Notes: generated from the letters alone by a model not told the origin. DNA of 64,000 nucleotides from Sporosarcina sp. P34 (GCF_002743375.1 NZ_PDZC01000001.1:248001-312000), one strand, 5' to 3'. Positions 18,398 to 28,355 are shown, numbered from the stretch's first letter. Numbers and translations are program-made.

Positions 18398-19689
18398 AAG
18401 AAGTAAATTTTGATCAACTACAAGAGAAGATTTATACTGAAACGCTAGATAATGGGTTGAAAGTTGTTATATTACCGAAACGTGGATTTTCTAAAACATT
18501 TGTAACATTTACGACAAAATACGGTTCTATTGATCGTACGTTCAAACCACATGGCAAAGATGAACTTATCACAGTACCTGATGGGATTGCCCATTTTCTA
18601 GAGCACAAAATGTTTGAGAAAGAAGATGGAGACGTTTTTCAGAAGTTTAGTTTAAATGGTGCTTCCGCCAATGCCTATACAACATTCGGAAGGACGGCAT
18701 ATCTTTTTTCTGCAACCAATAAACTAAAAGAAAACACCAAAATATTACTCGACTTTGTTCAACAACCATATTTCACTAAGGAAACTGTTGATAAAGAGAA
18801 GGGGATCATTGCCCAGGAAATTACCATGTATGACGACCAGCCTGACTGGCGCCTATATTTCGGCACAATTGAAAATCTCTATGAAAACCACCCAGTGAAA
18901 ATCGACATCGCGGGAACTGTTGAGTCGATTCAGGACATCACAGCGGAACATTTATATACATGTTATGAGACGTTCTACCATCCGTCCAACATGCTACTGT
19001 TTATCGTTGGAGCAGTGAAGCCAAAGGAAATGATGGAATTTATCAAAGATGATCAAGCGAAGAAAACATTTGATAAACCAGAGGCGATTGAACGCCAATT
19101 TCCAAACGAGTCAACAGAGGTTGATGTATCTGAACGTACATTGACGATGGATGTTTCAAAACCTAAACTGAATATCGGAATGAAATGTAACAAGGTAGAT
19201 TTACAGGGGCAAGAGATGCTTGAAGCGGAATTGTCAGCAAACCTTGTATTAGATAGTCTATTCGGTCGCACATCTGCATTTTATGAAAAAGCAAATGCAG
19301 AAGGCTTAGTTGATGAATCGTTCTCATATGAATTTACCATGGAAGAAGGCTATGGTTTTGCGATGGTCGGTTCCGATACAGATGAACCAGAGCGCTTAGA
19401 AAAACTGATTCGTCATACGATTAAAGACGCAAAATCAAATTGGCCGGTGCTTGAAGAAGATTTGAATAGAATGCGTAGGAAAAAAATTGGTCAATTTATG
19501 CGTTCATTGAATTCCATTGAATTTATCGCCAATCAATACACGCGATATGAATTTAATGAAATGAATTTATTCGATGTCGTGCCGACTTTAGAGAAGTTAT
19601 CGATGGATAAACTAAAAGAAGCATTTGCAATGTTTTCCGATGACAATAGCTATACAATCTTCAAAGTCATGCCACCGAAGACGCAATGA
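18394..19689 (+). CDS. ymfH: M16 zinc peptidase YmfH, EF-P modification-associated
   Basis: Catalytic M16 peptidase-family protein, 431 residues, with an intact inverted zinc motif HFLEH (residues 67-71) and the downstream glutamate region KEKGIIAQEI. It is coupled to ymfF and ymfI by 4-bp ATGA overlaps at both ends, so the three proteins are probably made in fixed ratio. The family role in EF-P modification is known from B. subtilis genetics, but the direct substrate is not. Confidence 0.92.
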   Translation: MKEVNFDQLQEKIYTETLDNGLKVVILPKRGFSKTFVTFTTKYGSIDRTFKPHGKDELITVPDGIAHFLEHKMFEKEDGDVFQKFSLNGASANAYTTFGRTAYLFSATNKLKENTKILLDFVQQPYFTKETVDKEKGIIAQEITMYDDQPDWRLYFGTIENLYENHPVKIDIAGTVESIQDITAEHLYTCYETFYHPSNMLLFIVGAVKPKEMMEFIKDDQAKKTFDKPEAIERQFPNESTEVDVSERTLTMDVSKPKLNIGMKCNKVDLQGQEMLEAELSANLVLDSLFGRTSAFYEKANAEGLVDESFSYEFTMEEGYGFAMVGSDTDEPERLEKLIRHTIKDAKSNWPVLEEDLNRMRRKKIGQFMRSLNSIEFIANQYTRYEFNEMNLFDVVPTLEKLSMDKLKEAFAMFSDDNSYTIFKVMPPKTQ

Positions 19690-20420
19690 GTATGACGCGT
19701 TTCGCACTCGTTTTAGGGGCTTCCGGGGGAGTTGGGGAAGTGATCTGCAAACAACTAGCAAAAGCGGGCTGGTCTTTGTATATGCACTATAATGCAAATA
19801 AAAATCAGCTCGATCTATTGCGTTATGAGTTAGAAGAGAATTATCCCAACCAGCAATTCCGTAGTGTGCAAGCTGATTTCAGGGTAGAATTAGCGGCAGA
19901 GAAATTGACGGATAGCATACAAAGCGTTCAAGCAATTGTTGTAGCCAACGGTCAGGCAGTTGTCAAACTGTTATCGGAGACAAGCGAAATGGAAATGTCG
20001 GAATTATGGCAAGTCCATGTGCAGAATCCAGCTCGTTTAATCGCACTGTTATCTGAAAAACTGCGTAAGCAAGATGTCTCGTATATTGTATTTATCGGAT
20101 CGATATGGGGAAGTACAGGCGCTGCAGGTGAAGTCATGTATTCTGCAGTCAAAGGTGCCCAACATGCCTTTGTCAAAGCATATGCAAAGGAATCCGCCTT
20201 TTCTGGCATACGGGTAAATGCAATTGCCCCAGGTTGGATCGACACCCGCATGAATCAAGAGTTTACTGCGGAGGAACGTCAAATGGTGCTTGAACAGATT
20301 CCGCTTTTGTCAGTGGGGACACCGCAGGAAATAGCAAATATGGTCGAATTTATGTTGAGTGGCAAAGCAGATTATATGACAGGTGAAATAATTCAAATCA
20401 ATGGTGGTTGGTATATGTAA
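19686..20420 (+). CDS. ymfI: SDR reductase YmfI (EF-P 5-aminopentanone reductase)
   Basis: Short-chain dehydrogenase/reductase of 244 residues. The cofactor loop is GASGGVGEVI near the N-terminus, and the YxxxK catalytic pair appears in MYSAVKGAQHAFVKAYAKE, followed by VNAIAPGWIDT. In B. subtilis YmfI reduces the EF-P-bound 5-aminopentanone to 5-aminopentanol. ATG 19686 overlaps the ymfH stop; an ATG two codons later is an alternative. A terminator follows. Confidence 0.9.
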   Translation: MSMTRFALVLGASGGVGEVICKQLAKAGWSLYMHYNANKNQLDLLRYELEENYPNQQFRSVQADFRVELAAEKLTDSIQSVQAIVVANGQAVVKLLSETSEMEMSELWQVHVQNPARLIALLSEKLRKQDVSYIVFIGSIWGSTGAAGEVMYSAVKGAQHAFVKAYAKESAFSGIRVNAIAPGWIDTRMNQEFTAEERQMVLEQIPLLSVGTPQEIANMVEFMLSGKADYMTGEIIQINGGWYM

Positions 20421-20428
20421 AGCCTTTG

Positions 20429-20464
20429 GAAAAGGACAATGCCTGTTGTCCTTTTCTTTTTTTC
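20429..20464 (+). terminator. Intrinsic terminator after ymfI
   Basis: GAAAAGGACAA / TTGTCCTTTTC stem with a TGCCTG loop and a long T run. Confidence 0.9.
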
Positions 20465-20552
20465 TTTTATTCACTTTGGCTATCCGCTATTATAGAATTA
20501 AGTGCATACTTGTGCATTCTGGAAAAAGTAGTTTTATGAAGGAGTGTGTTGA

Positions 20553-21347
20553 ATGGGAGAATGGTATGTCGAATATGAGTTGCAAGTCAATCGGCCTGGA
20601 TTACTCGGAGATATTGCTTCCTTACTTGGAATGTTGCGTGTAGATATTGTGACGATTAATGGGGTAGATGGCAGATACCGTGGTATGCTTGTTCACACTG
20701 ATCATGACCAGCAGATTAAACGTTTTGAGTTGATCGCTTCTACTATGGATGCGATTGTCATCCATAAGATCAGAGAACCTAAATTGCGTGATGTATTGGC
20801 TGTTCGGCACGGACATTATATTCAGCGGGGTACTGATGACCGAAGAACGTATCAGTTCATAAGAAGTGAGCTTGGAATCTTAGTGGACTTTTTAGCTGAG
20901 ATCTTCAAACAAGATGGCCACAAACTAATCGGTGTCCGTGGAATGCCGCGCGTAGGGAAAACAGAATCCGTAGTAGCGGCGAGTGTTTGTGCCAATAAAA
21001 AATGGGTCTTCTTATCTTCTACGATGATTAAACAAACAATTAGAACGAGCATGATGGGGGATGAATTCTCGGACGATAACATTTTTATACTTGATGGGAT
21101 CGTGACTCGAAAAACATCTGACGAACGTCATATGCAATTAGTGCGTGAGATTATGGGCTTGCCGACAATTAAAGTGGTTGAGCATCCGGATATGTTTGTG
21201 AAACAATCCGAATATACAATTGAAGATTTTGATATTATTATAGAGTTGCGGACAACTGTAGACCAAGAAATCACTTATGATATTTTAGAGAAAAATGATC
21301 CGCTATCCAACCGTAACCCTATGGGTGGCTTTAATATGTTTAATTGA
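20553..21347 (+). CDS. ymfK: DUF3388 protein YmfK
   Basis: 264 residues, function unknown. The first 80 residues resemble an ACT-type regulatory fold (YELQVNRPGLLGDIASLLGML). The remainder holds a P-loop-like GMPRVGKTES and the conserved tail DPLSNRNPMGGFNMFN. The position between ymfI and the rodZ-like gene matches B. subtilis ymfK; ymfJ, which normally precedes it, is missing. AGGAGTG precedes ATG 20553. The P-loop and ACT assignments are my reading, not confirmed. Confidence 0.85.
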   Translation: MGEWYVEYELQVNRPGLLGDIASLLGMLRVDIVTINGVDGRYRGMLVHTDHDQQIKRFELIASTMDAIVIHKIREPKLRDVLAVRHGHYIQRGTDDRRTYQFIRSELGILVDFLAEIFKQDGHKLIGVRGMPRVGKTESVVAASVCANKKWVFLSSTMIKQTIRTSMMGDEFSDDNIFILDGIVTRKTSDERHMQLVREIMGLPTIKVVEHPDMFVKQSEYTIEDFDIIIELRTTVDQEITYDILEKNDPLSNRNPMGGFNMFN

Positions 21348-21374
21348 TTGAAATGAGTTAGGTGGGTGTTGAAT

Positions 21375-22184
21375 ATGATCGGAATAGGTGCTCGTTTAAA
21401 AGAAGCGAGGATTTTAAAAGGATTGACTCTAGAAGATCTGCAAGACAGTACGAAAATCCAACAACGTTATCTGTCAGCAATTGAAAACGAGGATTTTCAA
21501 ATTATTCCTGGTGCTTTTTACGTACGTGTTTTTATTAAAGAGTATGCGGAAGCGGTTGACTTGGATGCGAATGAAATTCTGAGTCTTTATCAGGATGAGT
21601 ATGAACCTGCAGTGCAAGAAAAACAGGAAAAAGTTATCCCAGCGACTATGCAACGTAGTGCGGTTTCAAAGCAAAGTGGCCAATTAAAAGAAGCAATGCC
21701 AAAAATACTTGTAGCACTATTAATTATTATGATTTTTGTAATTGTTTATACTTTACTAAGAGACAAAGCCACAGAGCCAGAGATAGGTCATGAATCAACA
21801 GAGCCAGGTTCTTCGGAAATAGCTGATCCACAAGAGGATTCAGTTGAAATTGGCCAATCTAGGCAACCAGTTGAACACGCTTCTACTGTAGGTGAAACGT
21901 CTACATTCAAATTATCAGACTCTGAAAACATCACATTGGTTATCAAGACGACGGGAACATCTTGGATTTCCGTAACGGATCAAGATGGGAACGAACGAAT
22001 GCCGAAACCTAGTGGTGCCCGAGTAGTACAAGAAGGCGAAACGATCGAAATACAAGCGAACGATGCAGAAAGTTTGAGAATCCGAGTTGGTAATTACAAA
22101 AATGCAGAACTGACTGTTAATGGACAACGAGTAGATTACCCAACAGACCTTGTACCACAAAATATTGTGTTAAAAAAACCATAA
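21375..22184 (+). CDS. ymfM: RodZ-like membrane HTH protein (YmfM)
   Basis: Cell-shape factor family: a Cro/C1-type helix-turn-helix in the cytoplasmic N-terminus (GARLKEARILKGLTLEDLQDSTKI onwards), one membrane helix (ILVALLIIMIFVIVYTLL, about residues 112-129), then a charged linker and a C-terminal beta-rich domain (DUF4115). 269 residues from ATG 21375, chosen because AGGTGGG lies 8 bases upstream; GTG and TTG codons a few bases earlier overlap that site. It is likely to connect MreB-type filaments with the cell wall machinery. Confidence 0.88.
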   Translation: MIGIGARLKEARILKGLTLEDLQDSTKIQQRYLSAIENEDFQIIPGAFYVRVFIKEYAEAVDLDANEILSLYQDEYEPAVQEKQEKVIPATMQRSAVSKQSGQLKEAMPKILVALLIIMIFVIVYTLLRDKATEPEIGHESTEPGSSEIADPQEDSVEIGQSRQPVEHASTVGETSTFKLSDSENITLVIKTTGTSWISVTDQDGNERMPKPSGARVVQEGETIEIQANDAESLRIRVGNYKNAELTVNGQRVDYPTDLVPQNIVLKKP

Positions 22185-22222
22185 TAAAATAGTCATCTAA
22201 TAAGGTGGCTATTTTATTCTTT
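22183..22222 (+). terminator. Hairpin between rodZ-like gene and pgsA
   Basis: AATAAAATAGTCA pairs with TGGCTATTTTATT. AT-rich, with only a weak T-rich tail, so probably partial termination. Confidence 0.6.
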
Positions 22223-22258
22223 ACATATAGATTTTACCGTTAGAAAGGCGGACAAGTA

Positions 22259-22837
22259 ATGAATTTACCAAATAAAATTACACTCTCTAGAGTATTTATG
22301 ATCCCTGTCTTCATCCTGTTTCTTACAGTGGATTTTGGATGGGGAATGATTCGGCTAGGTGGAGTAGAAATGCCTGTTGAACATTTGGTGGGTGCGATGA
22401 TCTTCATCATAGCTTCTACAACTGACTGGCTAGATGGATACTTAGCAAGGAAACACAACTTGGTAACAAATATGGGGAAGTTTTTGGATCCGTTAGCAGA
22501 TAAGCTACTAGTCTCGGCCGCTTTTATTTTATTAGTGGAGATGGGGGCGGCTCCTGCATGGATCGTCATCGTAATTATTAGTAGAGAATTTGCAGTTACA
22601 GGATTACGTTTGATTTTAGCGGGTGGTGGGGAAGTAGTAGCAGCAAACCAGTTAGGTAAAATTAAAACAGTTACGCAACTACTAGCGATATCATTTCTTT
22701 TACTGCATAATATTTTCTTCGAAGCGATTGGTATTCCATTCGGAACTATCATGTTGTACATCGCATTAGTATTTACCGTATGGTCAGGTGTCGATTACTT
22801 TGTTAAAAATCGTAAAATTTTAGTGGAGTCAATGTGA
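22259..22837 (+). CDS. pgsA: Phosphatidylglycerophosphate synthase
   Basis: CDP-diacylglycerol:glycerol-3-phosphate 3-phosphatidyltransferase, an essential membrane enzyme for phosphatidylglycerol. 192 residues with four or more membrane helices and the complete CDP-alcohol phosphotransferase signature D-G-x2-A-R-x8-G-x3-D-x3-D (DWLDGYLARK ... GKFLDPLADK). GAAAGGCGG precedes ATG 22259. cinA follows 16 bp later. Confidence 0.95.
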   Translation: MNLPNKITLSRVFMIPVFILFLTVDFGWGMIRLGGVEMPVEHLVGAMIFIIASTTDWLDGYLARKHNLVTNMGKFLDPLADKLLVSAAFILLVEMGAAPAWIVIVIISREFAVTGLRLILAGGGEVVAANQLGKIKTVTQLLAISFLLLHNIFFEAIGIPFGTIMLYIALVFTVWSGVDYFVKNRKILVESM

Positions 22838-22853
22838 GGGGTGGAGTGTATTC

Positions 22854-24110
22854 ATGAAAGCGGAAATTATTGCTGTAGGATCTGAACTTCTTCTGGGACA
22901 AATCACGAATACCAACGCTAGGTTCATATCGGCTAAATTAGCTGAAGCCGGAATAGATGTATATTGCCACACCGTTGTAGGGGATAATCCTAAACGCTTG
23001 TCACAAGCCATTCAGTTAGCTCAGCAACGTGCTGACATCCTGATCTTTAGTGGCGGTCTCGGGCCGACAAAGGATGACTTAACAAAGCAAACTATTGCAA
23101 GTGAATTGGGTTGTACGCTTATATCTGATGACGATGCGATGAAAACGATTGAGGATTATTTTACCCGTGTGGGAAAAGTGATGACCGAAAATAATAAACA
23201 GCAAGCTCTTGTTTTAAAAGGTTCTACAGTATTGCCAAATCGAAATGGTATGGCACCAGGTATAGCGATAGGGAAAGACGGTAAACAGTATATATTGCTA
23301 CCGGGGCCACCTCACGAAATGGAGCCCATGTTTGAACAAGAGGCAATTCCCTACTTACTTGGTGTATACGGTAAACAAGATGTAATCTCTTCAAAGGTAT
23401 TGAAGTTGCAAGGAATTGGCGAGTCGGAATTAGAAGTTCGTATTCAGTCTATTCTTGAAAAGCAGACCAATCCAACAATTGCACCACTTGCTTCACCGGG
23501 CATGGTTAACCTCCGTATTACCGCAAAAGCCAAAACAGAAGAAGAAGCCCAGAAATTGATAGCACCTGTTGAACAAGAAATCCGTTCTATTGTGGGAGAG
23601 TTTATCTATGGTGTGAATGATGATACGCTGGCTTCCAAAACAACCGAATTATTACTTCAAAATGACTGGACTATTTCTGCCGCAGAAAGTCTCACAACCG
23701 GAATGTTTATGGCGGAACTAGGTTCGGAAGCGGGAATAGGCAATTCACTTAAAGGTGGCCTTGTGGTATACAATAAAGAGATGAAAATTGAGCAATTGGG
23801 TATTCTACCATCATTACTTGACTACCATGGCATTGTCAGTGCAGAGTGCGCTGAATCGATGGCCGAAAGTGTTCGAGAGAGATTCACCACAACATTTGGA
23901 GTGAGTCTGACTGGCGCTGCAGGCCCTGAATCACATGACGGTCAACCAGCCGGTACAGTTTGGATTGGCATTGCAGCAGAAGGTATGAAGACAGCGTCTT
24001 ATAAACTTCAGCTGTCAGGTTCCCGTAATGTAAATCGTAAACGTTCTGTTCAATTTGCTTTACATTATCTCATTCAGACAATCAAAGAGAAAAAAGAACT
24101 AAAGTATTGA
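22854..24110 (+). CDS. cinA: CinA family protein (competence/damage-inducible)
   Basis: 418 residues in two domains: an N-terminal MoaB/MogA-like domain (AVGSELLLGQI, SGGLGPTKDDLT) and a C-terminal nicotinamide-nucleotide amidase domain (AESLTTGMFMAELG, SLTGAAGP). The family recycles NMN and handles damaged nucleotides; in Gram-positive competence it helps bring RecA to the membrane. ATG 22854 has GAGGGGTGGAG upstream. It lies directly before recA as in many Bacillales, but recA has its own SOS promoter. Confidence 0.94.
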   Translation: MKAEIIAVGSELLLGQITNTNARFISAKLAEAGIDVYCHTVVGDNPKRLSQAIQLAQQRADILIFSGGLGPTKDDLTKQTIASELGCTLISDDDAMKTIEDYFTRVGKVMTENNKQQALVLKGSTVLPNRNGMAPGIAIGKDGKQYILLPGPPHEMEPMFEQEAIPYLLGVYGKQDVISSKVLKLQGIGESELEVRIQSILEKQTNPTIAPLASPGMVNLRITAKAKTEEEAQKLIAPVEQEIRSIVGEFIYGVNDDTLASKTTELLLQNDWTISAAESLTTGMFMAELGSEAGIGNSLKGGLVVYNKEMKIEQLGILPSLLDYHGIVSAECAESMAESVRERFTTTFGVSLTGAAGPESHDGQPAGTVWIGIAAEGMKTASYKLQLSGSRNVNRKRSVQFALHYLIQTIKEKKELKY

Positions 24111-24139
24111 ATTTTGCTAGTGAATTAGCTAGCAAAAAT
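24111..24139. terminator. Hairpin after cinA
   Basis: ATTTTGCTAG pairs with CTAGCAAAAAT. It starts within a few bases of the cinA stop and lacks a downstream T run, so termination strength is doubtful. Confidence 0.45.
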
Positions 24140-24191
24140 CAATTCTACCTAGCTTTTTACGCTTGTTTTTCAATTTCTAAAACCAATTTAT

Positions 24192-24242
24192 CGAATACCC
24201 GTTCGTTTAATTCTTGTGTATTCTGTCGGGAAAAGGTATAAT
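24192..24242 (+). promoter_or_regulatory. recA promoter with LexA (SOS) operator
   Basis: CGAATACCCGTTCG (24192-24205) matches the Bacillus SOS box CGAACNNNNGTTCG with one mismatch. It lies just upstream of a sigma-A promoter: TTGTGT (24214-24219), 17-bp spacer, TATAAT (24237-24242). Confidence 0.85.
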
Positions 24243-24276
24243 AAGAGTAGAAAAAGAGTTTGAGGAGGAATTGTAA

Positions 24277-25338
24277 TTGAGCAATCGTAAAGCGGCATTA
24301 GATATGGCATTAAAACAAATAGAGAAACAATTCGGTAAAGGTTCTGTCATGAAATTAGGAGAAAAAACAGATCTTCAAATTGATACATCATCATCAGGTT
24401 CATTAGCTTTGGACGCGGCGCTAGGAATAGGCGGATATCCACGTGGACGTGTAATTGAAATATATGGACCGGAAAGTTCCGGTAAAACAACCGTTTCGTT
24501 GCATGCAATTGCAGAAGTGCAAGCAAGCGGTGGTACTGCGGCATTTATTGATGCAGAACACGCACTAGATCCTGTCTATGCACAAAAGCTAGGTGTCAAT
24601 ATTGACGAGTTGCTATTATCACAGCCAGATACAGGTGAGCAAGCATTGGAAATTGCGGAGGCACTTGTTCGTTCAGGTGCTGTAGATATCGTGGTAGTGG
24701 ACTCGGTAGCAGCACTTGTACCGAAAGCTGAAATTGAAGGCGAGATGGGTGACGCGCACGTTGGTTTGCAAGCTCGTTTGATGTCTCAAGCATTGCGTAA
24801 ACTTTCTGGCGCTATTAATAAGTCAAATACTATTGCGGTCTTCATTAACCAAATTCGTGAAAAAGTAGGCGTCATGTTTGGTAATCCAGAAGTAACGCCA
24901 GGTGGACGAGCATTGAAGTTCTATGCGTCTGTTCGTCTAGAAGTACGTAGAGGTGAGGCGATCAAGCAAGCCAATGATATTATGGGGAATAAAACAAGGA
25001 TTCGCGTCGTCAAAAACAAGGTGGCTCCACCTTTCCGTACTGCGGAAGTAGACATCATGTATGGTGAAGGGATTTCAAAAGAAGGTGAAATTCTAGATTT
25101 GGGATCTGAATTGGAAGTAGTCCAAAAGAGTGGTGCTTGGTATTCTTATGAAGGCGAGCGCTTAGGTCAAGGTCGTGAAAACGCGAAACAATTCTTGAAG
25201 GAAAACTTGAAAATGCGTGATGAAATTGCGTCCAAAATTCGTGAATCATACGGTTTAAATGCAACAAACTATGTGATTGCAGCCCATGATGAAGAAGACG
25301 AGCTCGATGATTTACTTACACTCTCCGAAGAGAAGTAA
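24277..25338 (+). CDS. recA: Recombinase RecA
   Basis: Strand-exchange protein and co-protease for LexA, 353 residues. Walker A is GPESSGKT (residues 64-71), and Walker [10 protein letters not shown] and the loop-2 region ([16 protein letters not shown]) are intact. The start is TTG 24277, with GAGGAGGA ending about 8 bases upstream; RecA proteins commonly start with a [15 protein letters not shown] sequence as here. The acidic C-terminal tail is normal. It is regulated by the SOS operator and followed by a strong terminator. Confidence 0.98.
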   Translation: MSNRKAALDMALKQIEKQFGKGSVMKLGEKTDLQIDTSSSGSLALDAALGIGGYPRGRVIEIYGPESSGKTTVSLHAIAEVQASGGTAAFIDAEHALDPVYAQKLGVNIDELLLSQPDTGEQALEIAEALVRSGAVDIVVVDSVAALVPKAEIEGEMGDAHVGLQARLMSQALRKLSGAINKSNTIAVFINQIREKVGVMFGNPEVTPGGRALKFYASVRLEVRRGEAIKQANDIMGNKTRIRVVKNKVAPPFRTAEVDIMYGEGISKEGEILDLGSELEVVQKSGAWYSYEGERLGQGRENAKQFLKENLKMRDEIASKIRESYGLNATNYVIAAHDEEDELDDLLTLSEEK

Positions 25339-25351
25339 GTCATATGTTAGC

Positions 25352-25380
25352 AAAACCGCCAATTTTTTGGCGGTTTTTTT
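25352..25380 (+). terminator. Intrinsic terminator after recA
   Basis: AAAACCGCCA / TGGCGGTTTTTTT hairpin with a T-rich loop. Confidence 0.92.
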
Positions 25381-25549
25381 ATAAAAATTATTTTCGACGA
25401 CGTGTATACATCATGAGCTTGGGAATGACATACTTTTTGCCTTTATGGAACTAAAACATTTTTGAATGAATAAGTGAAATATAAAGTGGAAAGACTCGTG
25501 CAAACAAAATAAAAAGTAACTATAGGAATGAATTTTCCTTTATCATTCC

Positions 25550-25578
25550 TTGACACAATAAAAATACAACTATACAAT
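25550..25578 (+). promoter_or_regulatory. Sigma-A promoter of rny
   Basis: A perfect -35 TTGACA (25550-25555), 17-bp spacer, TACAAT (25573-25578). Start of transcription near 25585 would give a leader of about 300 bases. The 170 bases between the recA terminator and this promoter show nothing recognisable. Confidence 0.7.
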
Positions 25579-25750
25579 TAAAGTGGCGTATTATATACGT
25601 CCTATATTTAACAAACCAATCAATTGTTTTTGGCGGTATGTTGATTTTAACTTAATTCAGCAAAATGAAAAGTTAAGCAAAAAGTAGTGACATCAATAGA
25701 AAATTAGTCCCGAAACAGCAGGTTTTCTACTACCCGTTGGATTAAGTTAA

Positions 25751-25829
25751 GCCTCAGGCGTTTTCACAGATCATCGGGATATTACCGATAGGATTCGGTA
25801 ACTAGTAAAGTGAATGTATTCGCCGAGGC
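25751..25829 (+). ncRNA. Structured element in the rny 5' leader
   Basis: The outer stem GCCTCAGGCG (25751-25760) pairs with CGCCGAGGC (25821-25829). Inside it TTCAC (25763-25767) pairs with GTGAA (25810-25814). The core offers two mutually exclusive hairpins: ATCGG/CCGAT (25773-25789) or ACCGA/TCGGT (25784-25799). It lies about 58 bases before the rny ATG. No known riboswitch family is recognised. Function in controlling rny is inference from position and nested pairing. Confidence 0.45.
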
Positions 25830-25887
25830 AAAATTGATTATACGAGCCGACTGAAAAGAAAAGAATAAGCAGGAGGAGGTGACCTCA

Positions 25888-27447
25888 ATGGGTATTGAAA
25901 TACTCATCTCCGTTTTGCTAAGTCTCATCGTCGGTGCAGTTGTTAGCTTTTTTATATTGAAAAATGTGAATGATTCAAAAGTAACTGGTGCCAAACATAC
26001 TGCCAACCAACTCGTCGAAGAGGCGAAGCGTGAAGCGGAGTCAGTAAAGAAAGAGGCACTGTTAGAAGCGAAAGATGAAACTCACGAACTGCGGATTGAA
26101 GCAGAAACAGAAGTCCGTGAGAGAAGGACGGAATTACAGAAACAGGAAAACCGTCTCTTACAGCGTGAAGAAAACCTTGATCGCAAGGATGATGCGCTCA
26201 ATAAAAGAGAAGCAGGTCTAGAGCGCAAAGAAGATGCGCTATTAGAAAGACAACAGCATATTGAAGAGATGGAACGCAAAGCGGAACAACTCGTTACTAC
26301 ACAGAAGACCGAATTGGAAAGAATTTCTTCTTTAACAAGAGATGAGGCAAAGCGAATCATCTTGGAAGATGTAGAAGAAGAGCTTTCTACGGATATTGCT
26401 GTTATGACAAAAGAATCTGAGCAACGGGCTAAAGAGGAATCCGAGCGTAAAGCTCGTGAAATTCTATCACTGGCATTGCAACGATTTGCGGCAGATCATG
26501 TAGCAGAAACTACAGTTTCCGTTGTTAATTTGCCGAATGATGAGATGAAAGGTCGCATCATTGGTCGTGAAGGACGAAATATTCGTACACTTGAGACGCT
26601 AACGGGTATTGATTTGATTATTGACGATACGCCAGAAGCCGTTATTCTGTCTGGTTTTGATCCGGTTCGAAGAGAAACGGCAAGATTGGCCTTGGAGAAA
26701 CTGGTTCAGGATGGACGAATTCATCCTGCACGTATCGAAGAAATGGTCGACAAATCCAGAAGAGAAGTGGACGAGTTAATCCGGGAAAAAGGAGAACAAA
26801 CTACATTTGATGTAAATGTCCACAACTTGCATCCGGATTTGATTAAAATTCTTGGTCGTTTGCACTTCCGTACGAGTTACGGACAGAACGTCTTGAAACA
26901 CTCTATTGAAGTAGCCTATTTAACAGGTTTACTGGCAGCAGAGCTTGGCGAAGACGTAACACTTGCTAGACGTGCTGGTTTACTACATGACATCGGTAAA
27001 GCGATTGACCATGAAGTAGAAGGCAGTCACGTGCAGATCGGTAAAGAGTTGGCAGTGAAATATAAAGAACATCCAGTTGTTATTAACAGTATAGCTTCCC
27101 ATCACGGTGATGAAGAGGCTACCTCTGTTATTGCAGTGCTTGTAGCTGCGGCAGATGCATTATCTGCAGCAAGACCAGGTGCTCGCAGTGAAACATTGGA
27201 AAACTATATTAAACGTCTGCAAAAGCTCGAAGAAATTTCGGAATCATACGAAGGTGTGGAGAAATCATTTGCCATTCAGGCAGGACGGGAAGTACGAATT
27301 ATTGTTCGTCCTGAACAAATTGATGATATTACCGCACATCGCTTAGCACGTGATATACGAAAACAAATCGAGGAAGAATTAAACTACCCAGGGCATATCA
27401 AAGTGACGGTCATACGGGAGACCCGCGCAGTAGAGTATGCTAAATAA
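25888..27447 (+). CDS. rny: Ribonuclease Y
   Basis: Membrane-anchored endoribonuclease that starts decay of many mRNAs. 519 residues from ATG 25888 (a GTG at 25879 overlaps the GGAGGT ribosome site and is not used). Order: one N-terminal membrane helix (about residues 5-25), a long charged coiled coil (about 30-190, rich in REEN/RKED/KRE repeats), KH domain ([17 protein letters not shown]), and HD domain with the metal motif [10 protein letters not shown]. It has its own promoter and a leader of about 300 bases. ymcA, part of the complex that modulates RNase Y, lies 3 kb downstream. Confidence 0.97.
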   Translation: MGIEILISVLLSLIVGAVVSFFILKNVNDSKVTGAKHTANQLVEEAKREAESVKKEALLEAKDETHELRIEAETEVRERRTELQKQENRLLQREENLDRKDDALNKREAGLERKEDALLERQQHIEEMERKAEQLVTTQKTELERISSLTRDEAKRIILEDVEEELSTDIAVMTKESEQRAKEESERKAREILSLALQRFAADHVAETTVSVVNLPNDEMKGRIIGREGRNIRTLETLTGIDLIIDDTPEAVILSGFDPVRRETARLALEKLVQDGRIHPARIEEMVDKSRREVDELIREKGEQTTFDVNVHNLHPDLIKILGRLHFRTSYGQNVLKHSIEVAYLTGLLAAELGEDVTLARRAGLLHDIGKAIDHEVEGSHVQIGKELAVKYKEHPVVINSIASHHGDEEATSVIAVLVAAADALSAARPGARSETLENYIKRLQKLEEISESYEGVEKSFAIQAGREVRIIVRPEQIDDITAHRLARDIRKQIEEELNYPGHIKVTVIRETRAVEYAK

Positions 27448-27457
27448 TACCTAACAC

Positions 27458-27492
27458 AAAACAGCTTCCGATTCGTTTGGAAGCTGTTTTCA
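27458..27492 (+). terminator. Intrinsic terminator after rny
   Basis: AAAACAGCTTCC / GGAAGCTGTTTT perfect 12-bp stem; short T-rich tail. Confidence 0.85.
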
Positions 27493-27514
27493 TTTTGGAA
27501 AGAGGTTATTACAA

Positions 27515-28312
27515 ATGAAAGTACTATTTATTGGAGATATTGTAGGATCAATGGGAAGAGAAATGGTAATGGATTATGTATCGCGTTTGAAGCGAAAATA
27601 TCAAGCGGACGTAATTATCGCGAATGGTGAAAATGCAGCTTCAGGCAGAGGGATTACAAAATCCATTTATCATGATTTATTGCATGCGGGAGTAGATGTC
27701 ATTACGATGGGCAACCATACATGGGATCAACGTGAAATCTATGATTTTATTGACGAAGTGGATTACTTGATTCGTCCTGCCAACTTCTCAGAACAAGCAC
27801 CTGGTAAAGGCATGACGTCCATTACGAAAAATGGAGTTACTCTATCTGTAATAAACTTACATGGTCGCACATTTTTACCACCGCATGATGATCCATTTGC
27901 TAAAGCAGATGAACTAGTAGAAGAAGCCTTGCAAACATCACCTTTGATTTTTGTAGACTTTCATGCAGAAGCAACAAGTGAAAAGATTGCAATGGGATGG
28001 CATTTGGACGGAAAAGTATCTGTCGTTGTGGGGACACATACACATGTCCAAACTGCAGACGAACGAATTTTGCCAGGGGGTACTGCATATTTAACAGATG
28101 CGGGGATGACCGGTCCGTATGATGAAATTTTGGGAATGAAAAAAGAGGACGTATTGTACCGTTTCTATACTAACTTGCCAACCCGCTTTGAAGTACCGAA
28201 AAGTGGAAGACCACAGCTAAACGGCATGTTTGTGGAATTGGATGACAAAACCGGTAATGCGCTCAAGATTGAAAGAATCCGAATTAACGAAGATCATCCG
28301 TTCAAAAACTAA
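27515..28312 (+). CDS. ymdB: YmdB family metallophosphoesterase
   Basis: Calcineurin-like phosphodiesterase of 265 residues, active on 2',3'-cyclic nucleotides in B. subtilis, where it affects the choice between motility and biofilm. Metal-ligand blocks are all visible: GDIVG, NGENAASG, GNHTWDQ, DFHAEATSEK and GTHTHVQTAD. ATG 27515 has AAAGAGG upstream. It lies directly downstream of rny as in B. subtilis, consistent with a role at the end of RNA breakdown. Confidence 0.95.
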   Translation: MKVLFIGDIVGSMGREMVMDYVSRLKRKYQADVIIANGENAASGRGITKSIYHDLLHAGVDVITMGNHTWDQREIYDFIDEVDYLIRPANFSEQAPGKGMTSITKNGVTLSVINLHGRTFLPPHDDPFAKADELVEEALQTSPLIFVDFHAEATSEKIAMGWHLDGKVSVVVGTHTHVQTADERILPGGTAYLTDAGMTGPYDEILGMKKEDVLYRFYTNLPTRFEVPKSGRPQLNGMFVELDDKTGNALKIERIRINEDHPFKN

Positions 28313-28355
28313 TTATCTAGGTGTCTAAATCCTCCTTGCCTATCATAGGATGTCG

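Noticed and set aside
25579..25887. Known riboswitch class (c-di-AMP, c-di-GMP, cobalamin, T-box) in the rny leader
   Set aside because: None of the diagnostic core sequences could be found by eye; kept only as an unclassified structured leader.
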